Shown: piece by piece, positions 16,769 through 25,373 of the stretch | Numbering within the stretch: position 1 is the first letter of the stretch | Layout: the number at the start of each line of letters is the position of its first letter | DNA from: Mycobacterium sp. E1747 | GTDB lineage: Bacteria > Actinomycetota > Actinomycetes > Mycobacteriales > Mycobacteriaceae | Length of the DNA: 64,000 bases | Direction: 5' to 3' | NCBI RefSeq assembly: GCF_001667775.1 | Contig: NZ_LZJI01000249.1 | Span: 1-64,000, forward strand | Made by a program: the position numbers and the translations under genes | Notes under the pieces: generated by a model | Databases searched by the model: none | What the model was told of the DNA's origin: nothing | The model's input: the letters and a program-made list of their open reading frames with translations, nothing else

Positions 16769-18889
16769 GTGGTAGCGACCGTCACAGACGAGCAGTTCGC
16801 CGCGCGTGCCCTGGTGCGCGACTGGGCCCGCAATTCGACGTCGGGGACGGGCGGGACGACGGCGATCCGCGAGGTCGAGCAGGGTGATGCCGACGCGTGG
16901 CGCCCGGTCTTCGCCCGCCTTGCCGAGCTGGGCATCTTCGGCGTCGCGATCGCGGAGGACCACGGCGGCGCCGGCGGCAGCGTCGAGGATCTGTGCGCCA
17001 TGGTGGAGGAGGCGGCCAAGGCGCTGGTCCCCGGCCCGGTCGCGACGACGGCGCTGGCGACGCTCGTCGTCACCGATCCCGAACTGTTGGCGGCACTGGC
17101 CGCCGGCGAACGCTTCGCCGGGCTGGCGCTGGGCGGCGACGCCCGGTTCGACGACCAAACGTCGAGGGCGTCGGGCACGCTGCCGCTGGTGCTCGGCGCG
17201 GCCGACGGCGGTGTGCTCCTAGTGCCGGCCGACGGGAAGTGGCTCCTTGTCGACACCGAGAGCGACGGCGTACAGGTCGAGCCGCTGGAGGCCACCGACT
17301 TCTCCCGCCCGTTGGCCAGGGTGGTGCTGACGTCGGCGCCGGCCGCCGTCTCGGCGTCGCGCCAGCGCGTCGACGAACTGGCGGCCACCGTGCTGGCCGC
17401 CGAGGCGGCCGGCCTGACCCGGTGGGCACTGGACACCGCCGTCGACTACGCCAAGGTCCGCGAGCAGTTCGGCAAGCCGATCGGCAGCTTCCAGGCCGTC
17501 AAGCATCTGTGCGCGGAGATGCTGTGCCGCGCCGAGCAAACCGAGGTGGCCGCCGCCGATGCCGCCCGCGCCGCAGCGGATCCCGATCGAGACCAGTTCT
17601 CCATCGCGGCCGCGCTGGCCGCGAGCATCGGCATCACTGCCGCCAAGGCCAACCTCAAGGACTGCATCCAGGTGCTCGGGGGCATCGGCTGCACCTGGGA
17701 GCACGACGCGCACCTGTACCTGAGGCGAGCGCACGCCATCGGTGGATTCCTCGGCGGTGCCGAACGGTGGTTGCGCCGGGTCACCGAACTGACCCAGGGC
17801 GGTGTGCGGCGCCGCCTCGGGATCGACCTCACCGAAGTCGAGGGCCGGCGCGCGGAGATCGCCGCGGCCGTCGCCGAGATCGCCGCGCTGCCCGAAGGGA
17901 AGCGGCAGGCGGCGCTGGCCGACGCCGGGCTGCAGGCGCCGCACTGGCCGGCCCCGCACGGGCGCGGCGCGTCACCGGCCGAACAATTGCTGATCGATCA
18001 GGAGCTGGCGGCCGCCGGCGTGGCCCGCCCGGATCTGGTGATCGGCTGGTGGGCGGCGCCGACCATCCTCGAGCACGGCACGCCGGAACAGATCGAACGC
18101 TTCGTGCCGGGCACCCTGCGCGGTGAATTCCTTTGGTGCCAGCTGTTTTCCGAGCCGGGGGCCGGCTCCGACCTGGCGTCGCTGCGCACCAAGGCGGTTC
18201 GTGGCGAGGGTGGCTGGCTGCTCAGCGGGCAGAAGGTGTGGACGTCGGCGGCGCACAAGGCCCGCTGGGGTGTCTGCCTGGCGCGCACCGACCCCGATGC
18301 CCCCAAGCACAAGGGCATCACCTACTTCCTGGTGGACATGCGCTCGCCGGGCATCGAGATCCGCCCGCTGCGCGAGATCACCGGTGACTCGCTGTTCAAC
18401 GAGGTCTTCCTGGACAACGTGTTCGTGCCCGACGAGCTGGTGGTCGGCGCGGTGAACGACGGCTGGCGGCTGGCCCGGACCACGCTGGCCAACGAGCGGG
18501 TCGCGATGGCCACCGGCACCGCGCTGGGCAACCCGATGGAGGAGCTGCTCAAGGTGCTGGGCGAGCTCGACCTCGACGCCGCGCAGCAGGACCGGCTCGG
18601 GCGGTTGATCGCCATCGCCCAAACCGGCGCGCTGCTGGACCAGCGGATCGCGCAGCTCGCCGTCGGCGGGCAGGACCCGGGGGCGCAGTCCAGCGTCCGC
18701 AAGCTCATCGGCGTGCGCTACCGGCAGGCGTTGGCCGAGTTCATGATGGACGTCTCCGACGGTGGTGGGCTGGTCCGCAACCACGCGGTGTACGACTTCC
18801 TCAACACCCGCTGCCTCACCATCGCCGGCGGCACCGAGCAGATCCTGCTCACCGTGGCCGCCGAGCGGCTCCTCGGCCTGCCGCGCTAG
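16769..18889 (+). CDS. fadE34: Steroid side-chain acyl-CoA dehydrogenase FadE34 (ChsE3), double-length
   Basis: A 706-residue protein made of two acyl-CoA dehydrogenase halves fused in tandem: the first (about 1-335) resembles the small degenerate ACAD partner (LDTAVDYAKVREQFGKPIGSFQAVKH), the second (about 345-706) has the FAD-binding and substrate motifs (QLFSEPGAGSDLASLRTKA, SGQKVWTS) and ends AGGTEQILLTVAAERLLGLPR. It therefore encodes in one chain what other steroid ACADs form as heterotetramers. M. tuberculosis FadE34/ChsE3 (Rv3573c) oxidises the C24 steroid-CoA intermediate. GTG start with a GGGGAGG Shine-Dalgarno sequence. Confidence 0.93.
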   Translation: MVATVTDEQFAARALVRDWARNSTSGTGGTTAIREVEQGDADAWRPVFARLAELGIFGVAIAEDHGGAGGSVEDLCAMVEEAAKALVPGPVATTALATLVVTDPELLAALAAGERFAGLALGGDARFDDQTSRASGTLPLVLGAADGGVLLVPADGKWLLVDTESDGVQVEPLEATDFSRPLARVVLTSAPAAVSASRQRVDELAATVLAAEAAGLTRWALDTAVDYAKVREQFGKPIGSFQAVKHLCAEMLCRAEQTEVAAADAARAAADPDRDQFSIAAALAASIGITAAKANLKDCIQVLGGIGCTWEHDAHLYLRRAHAIGGFLGGAERWLRRVTELTQGGVRRRLGIDLTEVEGRRAEIAAAVAEIAALPEGKRQAALADAGLQAPHWPAPHGRGASPAEQLLIDQELAAAGVARPDLVIGWWAAPTILEHGTPEQIERFVPGTLRGEFLWCQLFSEPGAGSDLASLRTKAVRGEGGWLLSGQKVWTSAAHKARWGVCLARTDPDAPKHKGITYFLVDMRSPGIEIRPLREITGDSLFNEVFLDNVFVPDELVVGAVNDGWRLARTTLANERVAMATGTALGNPMEELLKVLGELDLDAAQQDRLGRLIAIAQTGALLDQRIAQLAVGGQDPGAQSSVRKLIGVRYRQALAEFMMDVSDGGGLVRNHAVYDFLNTRCLTIAGGTEQILLTVAAERLLGLPR

Positions 18890-18894
18890 AGGGG

Positions 18895-18965
18895 CTCTCG
18901 TCGAGACTGACCGCCTTTCGTCGAGACTGACCGCCTCTCGTCGAGACTGACCGCCTTTCGTCGAG
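18895..18965. repeat. 20-base tandem repeat, about 3.5 copies
   Basis: Unit CTYTCGTCGAGACTGACCGC repeats at 18895, 18915 and 18935 with a single C/T difference; a fourth, partial copy (CTTTCGTCGAG) runs into the palindromic element at 18961. It starts 6 bases after the fadE34 stop. No coding function is evident; it is noncoding in all frames I checked. Confidence 0.85.
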
Positions 18966-19020
18966 CCTGTAATTTGGCAGTCCCTTACTCGCACTTTGTC
19001 TGCAGATTTACCGGCTCGCC
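18961..19020. repeat. 60-base palindromic dispersed element, copy 1 (5' of DUF559-like gene)
   Basis: A 60-base sequence, repeated in direct orientation at 19947-20006 with 54 of 60 positions identical. It is itself an imperfect hairpin: the first 20 bases (18961-18980) pair with 19000-19019 at about 15 of 20 positions around a 19-base loop. The two copies bracket the gene at 19054-19929. Confidence 0.8.
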
Positions 19021-19053
19021 GAGTTGTCGGTGCCCTGGGCCACCATTCGGCCC

Positions 19054-19929
19054 ATGGGCGGGGTGTTGATCGGTAGCGAAGCCGTGGCGCGCGGAGTGGT
19101 GACGCGCCATGAACTGCGACGTTGGTATGCGCCGATCTACCCGGGCGTGTATGCCCCGAAACGGCAACAACTTTCGCTGCGGGACAGGACCGAAGGCGCC
19201 TGGTTGTGGTCCCGGCGCAGGGCGACGATAGCGGGCGTCGCGGCTTCGGCCTTGCACGGTGCTCGGTGGGTTGACGACGACGTCCCCATCGAGGTGGTCT
19301 GGTCAAATACGCGGCCGCCGCGCGGAGTGGTCGCGCGCGAGCAGTTGCTCGCCGACGACGAGACCGCTTGTATCGCAGGGTTACCGGTGACCACCGCCGT
19401 GCGAACGGCGTACGATCTGGGCCGGTATCTGTCCCGCGGGCAGGCGGTCGCCCGTCTCGACGCATTGATGCGGGCGACGCCGTATTCCAAGAACGATGTG
19501 CTGCTGCTCGCCGAGCGATATCCCGCTGCTCGCGGGTTGCGCCGGCTGCGTTCGGTCCTGCCCCTTGTCGACGGCGGTGCCGCGTCGCCGAAGGAGACCT
19601 GGCTGAGGCTTCTGCTCAACGATGCCGGCTTGCCTACCGTGATCACCCAGATACCGGTGCTCGACGGGTACCGGCCTGTGGCCATCCTCGACATGGGCTG
19701 GCCGGAGTTCGGCGTGGCCGTCGAGTATGACGGTGACCATCACCGCAGCGATCGGCGTCAATACGTCAAGGACCAGTGGCGGCTGCGAAAGCTTGCGGAC
19801 ATGGGCTGGGTCGTTATTCGGGTGATCGCCGAGGACAAGCCACAGGACATCATCGCGCAGGTCAGGCGGGCGCTCATCGCTCGAGGTTGCCGGCTCGAGG
19901 GAGCGGCCCAAGCCCCGTTAGCGGGATGA
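19054..19929 (+). CDS. AbiEi-type HTH / DUF559 (PD-(D/E)XK-like) protein, copy 1
   Basis: A 291-residue protein not tied to steroid metabolism. The first about 60 residues resemble an AbiEi-type antitoxin winged helix (VARGVVTRHELRRWY, then YPGVYAP); the C-terminal about 110 residues resemble the DUF559/Vsr nuclease fold with PKETWLRLLL, AILDMGWPEFGVAVEYDGDHH and MGWVVIRVIAED, supplying Glu, Asp, Glu and His candidates for a PD-(D/E)XK-type site. The start ATG 19054 is set by alignment with the equal-length paralogue at 58327-59202. Flanked by direct copies of a 60-base palindromic element. Antitoxin, nuclease or neither: function not established. Confidence 0.75.
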   Translation: MGGVLIGSEAVARGVVTRHELRRWYAPIYPGVYAPKRQQLSLRDRTEGAWLWSRRRATIAGVAASALHGARWVDDDVPIEVVWSNTRPPRGVVAREQLLADDETACIAGLPVTTAVRTAYDLGRYLSRGQAVARLDALMRATPYSKNDVLLLAERYPAARGLRRLRSVLPLVDGGAASPKETWLRLLLNDAGLPTVITQIPVLDGYRPVAILDMGWPEFGVAVEYDGDHHRSDRRQYVKDQWRLRKLADMGWVVIRVIAEDKPQDIIAQVRRALIARGCRLEGAAQAPLAG

Positions 19930-19946
19930 CCGCGGATGGCCGGTCA

Positions 19947-20006
19947 TCGAGCCTGTAGTTCCGCAGCCCCTTACTGGCACTTTGTCTGCAGATTTACCGG
20001 CTCGGC
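19947..20006. repeat. 60-base palindromic dispersed element, copy 2 (3' of DUF559-like gene)
   Basis: Direct copy of 18961-19020, with the same CACTTTGTCTGCAGATTTAC core and the same imperfect hairpin arms. It starts 18 bases after the DUF559-like gene and ends 10 bases before the stop of the convergent exported-protein gene, so it could also act as a transcription stop. Confidence 0.8.
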
Positions 20007-20016
20007 GGCCAGCCCC

Positions 20017-20550
20017 TCAGGAGAACGTCGTCTGCGCGCAGGTGCTGGGCGAGGTGATGTTGACGCCGGGATAGACCACCTGGATGTGGGTGCAGACGAT
20101 GACGTTGTTGTCGGTCTTGGGCTGACCGGTCTGCCAGTCGGTGGAGTCGATGCGCCCGGTCGTCTGGTACTTCTCCGGCGGGCCCTCGCCGAAGTAGACG
20201 GTGGTGATCTCGTCGGAGCCCATCGACTTCATCACCCGCTCGTGCTCACCGTCGGCGTGCGCGTCCAGGTAGGCCAGCCGGTTGGACGAGCGGATCTCGG
20301 TGGTCTGTCGGGCCCAGAGGCCGTTCGGGAAGCCGGTCACCCCGTCGGGCGTCAGCATGTCCGCCCCGGCGGTGAAGTCGCAGTGGCCGTCGGCCTTGAA
20401 GCAGTTCAGGATGGTGCGCGTCTCGAGCTGGTTGGGCCCGTCGAGGGGGAACAGCGTGGTGGCGGTGTTGCTGGCCGCGCCCGCGAACGGGGCGGGCAGG
20501 AAGGTCAACGCCGAGCCGATGACCGCAAACCCGGTGATCAGTCGCTTCAT
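20017..20550 (-). CDS. Small exported protein of unknown function (Rv3572-like)
   Basis: A 177-residue protein with a clear signal peptide (MKRLITGFAVIGSALTFLPA, cleavage probably after FAGA) and a mature domain with four Cys residues that could form disulphides (LNCFKADGHCDF, VIVCTHIQV, STCAQTTFS). The ATG at 20550 is preferred because AAAGGGGAG lies just upstream. It sits between fadE34 and kshB as Rv3572 does in M. tuberculosis, downstream of kshB on the same strand with a 50-base gap. No function is known; its place suggests, but does not prove, a link to sterol use. Confidence 0.8.
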   Translation of the reverse strand: MKRLITGFAVIGSALTFLPAPFAGAASNTATTLFPLDGPNQLETRTILNCFKADGHCDFTAGADMLTPDGVTGFPNGLWARQTTEIRSSNRLAYLDAHADGEHERVMKSMGSDEITTVYFGEGPPEKYQTTGRIDSTDWQTGQPKTDNNVIVCTHIQVVYPGVNITSPSTCAQTTFS

Positions 20551-20600
20551 GCTGCTCCCCTTTCGGTTCGCCAACCCTCACGGTGAACCTAACCCCGCGA

Positions 20601-21683
20601 CTATTCGTCGTAGGTGACTTCTACCGAATCAGATTCCGGGTGGGATTGACAGGCCAGGATCAGCCCGTCGTCGAGGTCTTGCTGCTCGAGCACGTCGTTG
20701 ACCTCCATGCTCACCTTGCCGCTGCGCAGGGTGCACGCGCATGCGCCGCAGTGGCCCTCGCGGCAGGAGAACGGCGCGTCGAGGCCCTTCGCCAGCAGGA
20801 CGTCGAGCAATTTGGCGCTGCGCGGCCACGACACGGTATGGGTCTCACCGTCGAGCTGCACCACCGCGGTGGCCGGCGGCGAGTCGCCCGGGGCGGTGTC
20901 GTCGATCTTCACCGTCGCGAACGGGTCGGAGTCCAGCGACTTGAACACCTCGATATGCACTTGCGCCGCAGGCACTTCCAGCGATTCCAGCGCGTCGCGG
21001 GCCGCGTCCATGAATGGTCCGGGTCCGCAGATGTATACCGGCCGGCCGGTATAGGGCGAGGCGAGCCTCGCCAGCGCGGCCACGCTCGGCATCCCCTGCA
21101 GCGATTCCAGCCAGTGCACCACGGTGAACCGGTCGGGGTACTTGGCGGACAGTTCGCGCAGCGCGTCGGCGAAGATCACCGACCTGTCGTCACGGTTGGC
21201 GTAGAGCAGGGTCACCTGGCCGCTGCCCTCGGCGAGGGCCGACTTGGCGATCGACATGATCGGGGTGATCCCGCTGCCCGCGGCCAGCAACAGGAAGTCG
21301 TCGTCGAGTGTCTTGGGCACGAAGTTGCCCGACGGGGCCAGCACGTGGATCCGCATGCCGGCCCGCGCGTGTTCGCAGAGCCAGTTCGACGCGTAGCCGT
21401 CCGCGGTCCGCTTGACCGTGACGGTCAGCGCGTCGTCGGTGAACGGCGAGCTGCACAGCGAGTAGCAACGGGCCACCGACCCGGTGCGCTCGCTGGGAAC
21501 GCGCAGTGTCAAGAACTGTCCGGGCGCGTAGCGCAGCCGTTCGGGCGGGATGTCGGGGTCGCCCGGCTCGTCGGGTACCGCGAACACCAGCGACCGCGCG
21601 TCGTCAGTCTCGGCGACGACCTCGGCGATCTGCAGTTCAAGGACATGGTCACCGAGCGGCTCGTCGAGGTTGGCCTCGGCCAC
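20601..21683 (-). CDS. kshB: KshB, reductase of 3-ketosteroid 9-alpha-hydroxylase
   Basis: Flavin and iron-sulphur reductase that feeds electrons from NADH to KshA, which hydroxylates C9 and, with KstD, opens ring B. Domain order: FAD-binding barrel with RCYSLCSSP, NAD-binding domain (LLLAAGSGITPIMS, ICGPGPFM), and a C-terminal plant-type 2Fe-2S domain (SCREGHCGACACTL plus C in LILACQS). The GTG at 21683 gives 360 residues aligning exactly with the N-terminus of M. tuberculosis KshB (Rv3571) and has a GGGAGG at better spacing than the GTG at 21692. KshA is not in this window. Confidence 0.94.
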   Translation of the reverse strand: MAEANLDEPLGDHVLELQIAEVVAETDDARSLVFAVPDEPGDPDIPPERLRYAPGQFLTLRVPSERTGSVARCYSLCSSPFTDDALTVTVKRTADGYASNWLCEHARAGMRIHVLAPSGNFVPKTLDDDFLLLAAGSGITPIMSIAKSALAEGSGQVTLLYANRDDRSVIFADALRELSAKYPDRFTVVHWLESLQGMPSVAALARLASPYTGRPVYICGPGPFMDAARDALESLEVPAAQVHIEVFKSLDSDPFATVKIDDTAPGDSPPATAVVQLDGETHTVSWPRSAKLLDVLLAKGLDAPFSCREGHCGACACTLRSGKVSMEVNDVLEQQDLDDGLILACQSHPESDSVEVTYDE

Positions 21684-21710
21684 GGACCCCACCCTCCCTC
21701 TCGTTACAAC

Positions 21711-21724
21711 TAGAACATGTTACA
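21711..21724. promoter_or_regulatory. KstR operator upstream of kshB
   Basis: TAGAACATGTTACA matches TnnAACnnGTTnnA, 28 bases upstream of the chosen kshB start. It is one of two operators in the kshB/hsaA divergent region. Confidence 0.85.
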
Positions 21725-21778
21725 GAAAAGCGGATTCGCATCGCTACCAGCCGCAGGAATACCCTGCTCGACACAAAT

Positions 21779-21792
21779 CGGAACGTGTTCTA
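21779..21792. promoter_or_regulatory. KstR operator upstream of hsaA
   Basis: CGGAACGTGTTCTA keeps AAC-nn-GTTCTA but has C at the first consensus T. Its right end overlaps a -10-like TAGTCT (21791-21796), placing it over the hsaACDB promoter, about 50 bases before the hsaA GTG. Confidence 0.75.
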
Positions 21793-21842
21793 GTCTCTGG
21801 TGTAAGCCCGCTGAGTAAGTCTGGCCCAGGAGGCAAACTTAA

Positions 21843-23027
21843 GTGACGTCCATTCAACAACGCGACGCGCAGTCGGTTCTGGCCGGCATCGACGATCTGC
21901 TGCCGCGGATTTCCGAGCGTGCGCAGGCGACGGAGGATTTGCGGCGGCTGCCCGACGAGACCGTTCAGGAGCTGCAGGAGATCGGGTTCTTCACCCTGCT
22001 GCAGCCCGAGCAGTGGGGCGGCCTGCAATGCGATCCGGGCCTGTTCTACGAGGCCGTGCGGCGGCTGGCCAGCGCGTGCGGTTCCACCGGTTGGGTGAGC
22101 TCGATCATCGGCGTGCACAACTGGCATCTGGCGCTGTTCGACCAGCAGGCCCAGGAGGAAGTGTGGGGCGACGACCCGAACGTGCGGGTCTCGTCGTCGT
22201 ACGCGCCGATGGGCGCCGGCGTGGTGGCCGATGGCGGATATCTGGTCAACGGTTCCTGGAACTGGTCGTCGGGATGCGACCACGCCACGTGGGCCTTCCT
22301 CGGCGGTCCGGTGATCAAGGACGGCCGACCGGTCGACTTCGGCAGCTTCTTGATCCCGCGCAGTGAGTACCGCATCGACGACGTGTGGCACGTCGTGGGC
22401 CTGCGCGGCACCGGCAGCAACACGGTGGTGGTCAAGGACGTCTTCGTCCCCCGGCACCGGTTCCTGTCCTACAAGGCGATGAACGACGGCACCGCCGGCG
22501 GGTATCAGACCAACACCGCCCCCGTTTACAAAATGCCTTGGGGCACAATGCATCCCACCACCATTTCCGCACCGATCGTCGGCATGGCCTACGGCGCGTA
22601 CGACGCGCACGTGGAGCACCAGGGAAAGCGGGTGCGCGCGGCGTTCGCCGGGGAGAAGGCCAAGGACGACCCGTTCGCCAAGGTGCGCATCGCCGAGGCG
22701 GCCAGCGACATCGACGCGGCGTGGCGCCAGTTGAGCGGCAACGTGGCCGACGAATACGCGTTGCTGTCCGCGGGCAAGGAGATCCCCTTCGAGCTGCGCG
22801 CCCGCGCCCGGCGCGACCAGGTGCGGGCGACCGGGCGGGCGATCGCTTCCATCGACCGGCTGTTCGAGGCTTCGGGCGCCACCGCGCTGGCCAACGACCA
22901 ACCGGTGCAACGGTTCTGGCGTGACGCACACGCGGGCCGGGTGCACGCGGCCAACGACCCCGAGCGGGCTTACCAGATCTTCGGGAACAACGAGTTCGGG
23001 TTGCCGCCGGGCGACACGATGGTCTAG
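21843..23027 (+). CDS. hsaA: HsaA, oxygenase of 3-HSA 4-hydroxylase
   Basis: Flavin-dependent monooxygenase component that hydroxylates the phenolic seco-steroid 3-HSA to the catechol 3,4-DHSA using reduced flavin from HsaB. 394 residues with an acyl-CoA-dehydrogenase-like fold (SSIIGVHNWHLALF, GSWNWSSGCDHATW, GLRGTGSNTVVV), the same length as Rv3570c. GTG start; first gene of the hsaA-hsaD-hsaC-hsaB run, with 2 bases between hsaA and hsaD. Controlled by the KstR site just upstream. Confidence 0.96.
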   Translation: MTSIQQRDAQSVLAGIDDLLPRISERAQATEDLRRLPDETVQELQEIGFFTLLQPEQWGGLQCDPGLFYEAVRRLASACGSTGWVSSIIGVHNWHLALFDQQAQEEVWGDDPNVRVSSSYAPMGAGVVADGGYLVNGSWNWSSGCDHATWAFLGGPVIKDGRPVDFGSFLIPRSEYRIDDVWHVVGLRGTGSNTVVVKDVFVPRHRFLSYKAMNDGTAGGYQTNTAPVYKMPWGTMHPTTISAPIVGMAYGAYDAHVEHQGKRVRAAFAGEKAKDDPFAKVRIAEAASDIDAAWRQLSGNVADEYALLSAGKEIPFELRARARRDQVRATGRAIASIDRLFEASGATALANDQPVQRFWRDAHAGRVHAANDPERAYQIFGNNEFGLPPGDTMV

Positions 23028-23029
23028 CA

Positions 23030-23905
23030 ATGACGGCCACAACGGGGGAATTGACGTTCGAGTCGACCTCGCGCTTCGCCGAAGTCGACGTCGACGGACC
23101 GCTGAAGCTGCACTATCACGAGGCCGGGGTCGGCAACGAGACGACCGTGGTGCTGCTACACGGCGGCGGTCCCGGCGCGGCGAGCTGGACGAACTTCGCG
23201 CGAAACATTCCGGTGCTAGCGCAGCGCTTTCACGTGCTCGCCGTCGATCAGCCCGGCTACGGGCTCTCCGACAAGCGCGCCGAACACGGGCAGTTCAACC
23301 ACTACGCCGCGCGGGCGCTCAAGGGGCTGTTCGACCAGCTGGGATTGGGACGCGTTCCGCTGGTAGGTAATTCGCTGGGTGGGGGCACCGCGGTCCGGTT
23401 CGCCCTCGACTACCCGGACCGGGCCGGCCGGCTGGTGCTGATGGGGCCCGGGGGGCTGAGCATCAACCTGTTCGCTCCCGATCCGACCGAGGGCGTCAAA
23501 CGGCTGGGGAAGTTCTCTGCTCAGCCGACCCGGGAAAACCTCGAGGCGTTCCTGCGGGTCATGGTCTACGACCAGAAGCTGATCACGCCCGAGCTGATCG
23601 ACGAGCGGTTCGCGCTGGCCAGCACGCCGGAGTCGCTCACCGCGACCCGGGCGATGGGAATGTCGTTCGCGGGGGCCGATTTCGAGCTCGGCATGATGTG
23701 GCGCGAGGTGCACCGGCTGCGCCAGCCGGTGCTGTTGATCTGGGGCCGCGAGGACCGGGTCAACCCGCTGGACGGCGCGCTGGTCGCGCTGAAGACCATT
23801 CCGCGTGCGCAGCTCCACGTTTTCGGGCAGTGTGGGCACTGGGCGCAGGTGGAGAAGTTCGACGAGTTCAACAAGTTGACCGTTGATTTCCTGGGAGGTG
23901 CGTGA
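23030..23905 (+). CDS. hsaD: HsaD, meta-cleavage product (4,9-DSHA) hydrolase
   Basis: Alpha/beta hydrolase that splits the ring A cleavage product 4,9-DSHA into HIP and 2-hydroxyhexa-2,4-dienoate. 291 residues, with oxyanion-hole segment HGGGPGAASW, nucleophile elbow GNSLGG (Ser about 115), acid Asp in GREDRVNPLD and His in QCGHWAQVEK. Matches Rv3569c. Its TGA overlaps the hsaC ATG. Confidence 0.96.
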   Translation: MTATTGELTFESTSRFAEVDVDGPLKLHYHEAGVGNETTVVLLHGGGPGAASWTNFARNIPVLAQRFHVLAVDQPGYGLSDKRAEHGQFNHYAARALKGLFDQLGLGRVPLVGNSLGGGTAVRFALDYPDRAGRLVLMGPGGLSINLFAPDPTEGVKRLGKFSAQPTRENLEAFLRVMVYDQKLITPELIDERFALASTPESLTATRAMGMSFAGADFELGMMWREVHRLRQPVLLIWGREDRVNPLDGALVALKTIPRAQLHVFGQCGHWAQVEKFDEFNKLTVDFLGGA

Positions 23906-24807
23906 TGAGCATCCGTTCGCTGGGCTATCTGCGCATCGAGGCCACCGACATGGCGGCCTGGCGTGAATACGGCCTGAAGGTGCTCGGCATGGTCGAGGGC
24001 CAAGGCGACACCGAGGGCGCGCTGTATTTGCGTATGGACGACTTCCCGGCCCGGCTGGTGATCGTGCCGGGCGAGCGGGATCACCTCATGGAGGCGGGCT
24101 GGGAATGCGCCAACTCCGAAGGACTGCAAGAGATTCGGAATCGGCTCGACGTCGAGGGCGTCCCCTACAAGGAGGCCACCGCCGCCCAGCTGGCGGATCG
24201 GCGGGTCGCCGAGATGATCCGGTTCGCCGACCCGTCCGGCAACTGCCTGGAAGTGTTCCACGGGGTCGCGCTGGAGCACCGGCGCGTGGTCAGCCCGTAC
24301 GGGCACACGTTCGTCACCGGCGAGCAGGGTCTGGGACACGTGGTGTTGTCCACCCGCGACGACGACGAGGCGTTGCACTTCTACCGGGACGTGCTCGGCT
24401 TCAAGCTGCGTGACTCGATGCGGATGCCCCCGCAGGTGGTCGGCCGGCCCGCGGATGGCGCGCCCGCGTGGCTGCGCTTCTTCGGCTGCAACCCGCGCCA
24501 TCACAGCCTGGCCTTCCTGCCGCTGCCGACGCCCAGTGGCATCGTGCACCTGATGATGGAGGTCGAGAACGCCGACGACGTGGGTCTGTGCCTGGACCGG
24601 GCGCTGCGCCGCAAGGTGCCCATGTCGGCCACCCTGGGCCGCCACGTCAACGACCTCATGCTGTCCTTCTACATGAAGACGCCCGGCGGGTTCGACGTCG
24701 AATTCGGTTGTGAGGGACGGCAAGTGGAGGATGACGACTGGGTGGCCCGGGAAAGCACCGCTGTAAGTTTGTGGGGCCATGACTTCACGGTCGGCGCCCG
24801 CGGGTAG
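23905..24807 (+). CDS. hsaC: HsaC, extradiol dioxygenase (3,4-DHSA dioxygenase)
   Basis: Type I extradiol dioxygenase that meta-cleaves the catechol 3,4-DHSA with Fe(II). 300 residues made of two vicinal-oxygen-chelate modules; iron ligands are the His of GHVVLSTRDD, the His of RHHSLAFL and the Glu of FDVEFGCEG, with catalytic His/Tyr in the C-terminal half (TLGRHVNDLMLSFYMKTPGG). ATG 23905 is chosen (TGATG overlap with hsaD) over the GTG three bases earlier because it gives the Rv3568c length. Confidence 0.96.
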   Translation: MSIRSLGYLRIEATDMAAWREYGLKVLGMVEGQGDTEGALYLRMDDFPARLVIVPGERDHLMEAGWECANSEGLQEIRNRLDVEGVPYKEATAAQLADRRVAEMIRFADPSGNCLEVFHGVALEHRRVVSPYGHTFVTGEQGLGHVVLSTRDDDEALHFYRDVLGFKLRDSMRMPPQVVGRPADGAPAWLRFFGCNPRHHSLAFLPLPTPSGIVHLMMEVENADDVGLCLDRALRRKVPMSATLGRHVNDLMLSFYMKTPGGFDVEFGCEGRQVEDDDWVARESTAVSLWGHDFTVGARG

Positions 24808-24809
24808 TC

Positions 24810-25373
24810 ATGTCGGCGCCGATCGATCCGCGGGCCTTCCGGCAGGTGCTGGGCCAGTTCTGCACCGGCATCACGATCATCACCACGGTGCACGACGATG
24901 TCCCGATCGGCTTTGCCTGCCAGTCTTTCGCGGCCCTGTCGCTGGATCCGCCGCTGGTGTTGTTCTGCCCGACCAAGGTGTCGCGATCCTGGCAGGCCAT
25001 TGAGGCCAGCGGCCGGTTCTGCGTCAACGTGCTGACCGAGAAGCAAAAGCACGTCTCCGCGCGCTTCGGCTCGAAGGAAGCGGACAAGTTCGCCGGAATC
25101 GACTGGCACGCCTCGGAACTCGGTTCACCGATCATCGGCGGGTCGCTGGCCTACATCGACTGCACGGTGGCCTCCGTGCACGACGGTGGCGACCATTTCG
25201 TGGTATTCGGCGCTGTGCAGTCGCTGTCGGAGGCACCCAAGATCAAGCCGCGCCCGCTGCTGTTCTATCGCGGGGAATACACCGGGATCGAACCGGACAA
25301 GACGACGCCGGCGCAGTGGCGCGACGACCTGGAGGCGTTTCTCACCGCCACCACACAGGACACCTGGCTCTAG
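24810..25373 (+). CDS. hsaB: HsaB, flavin reductase of 3-HSA hydroxylase
   Basis: NADH:FMN oxidoreductase supplying reduced flavin to HsaA. 187 residues of the flavin-reductase-like split barrel family, with FCTGITIITTVHDDVPIGFACQ-type N-terminus (broken here for brevity), SLDPPLVLFC and FCVNVL segments. Matches Rv3567c. It starts 2 bases after hsaC. In M. tuberculosis nat follows immediately; here a convergent gene overlaps the hsaB stop by 4 bases instead, so the hsa operon ends here. Confidence 0.95.
   Translation: MSAPIDPRAFRQVLGQFCTGITIITTVHDDVPIGFACQSFAALSLDPPLVLFCPTKVSRSWQAIEASGRFCVNVLTEKQKHVSARFGSKEADKFAGIDWHASELGSPIIGGSLAYIDCTVASVHDGGDHFVVFGAVQSLSEAPKIKPRPLLFYRGEYTGIEPDKTTPAQWRDDLEAFLTATTQDTWL

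Noticed and set aside
18895..18965. A short CRISPR array.
   Set aside because: The 20-base units are contiguous with no spacers and there are no cas genes.
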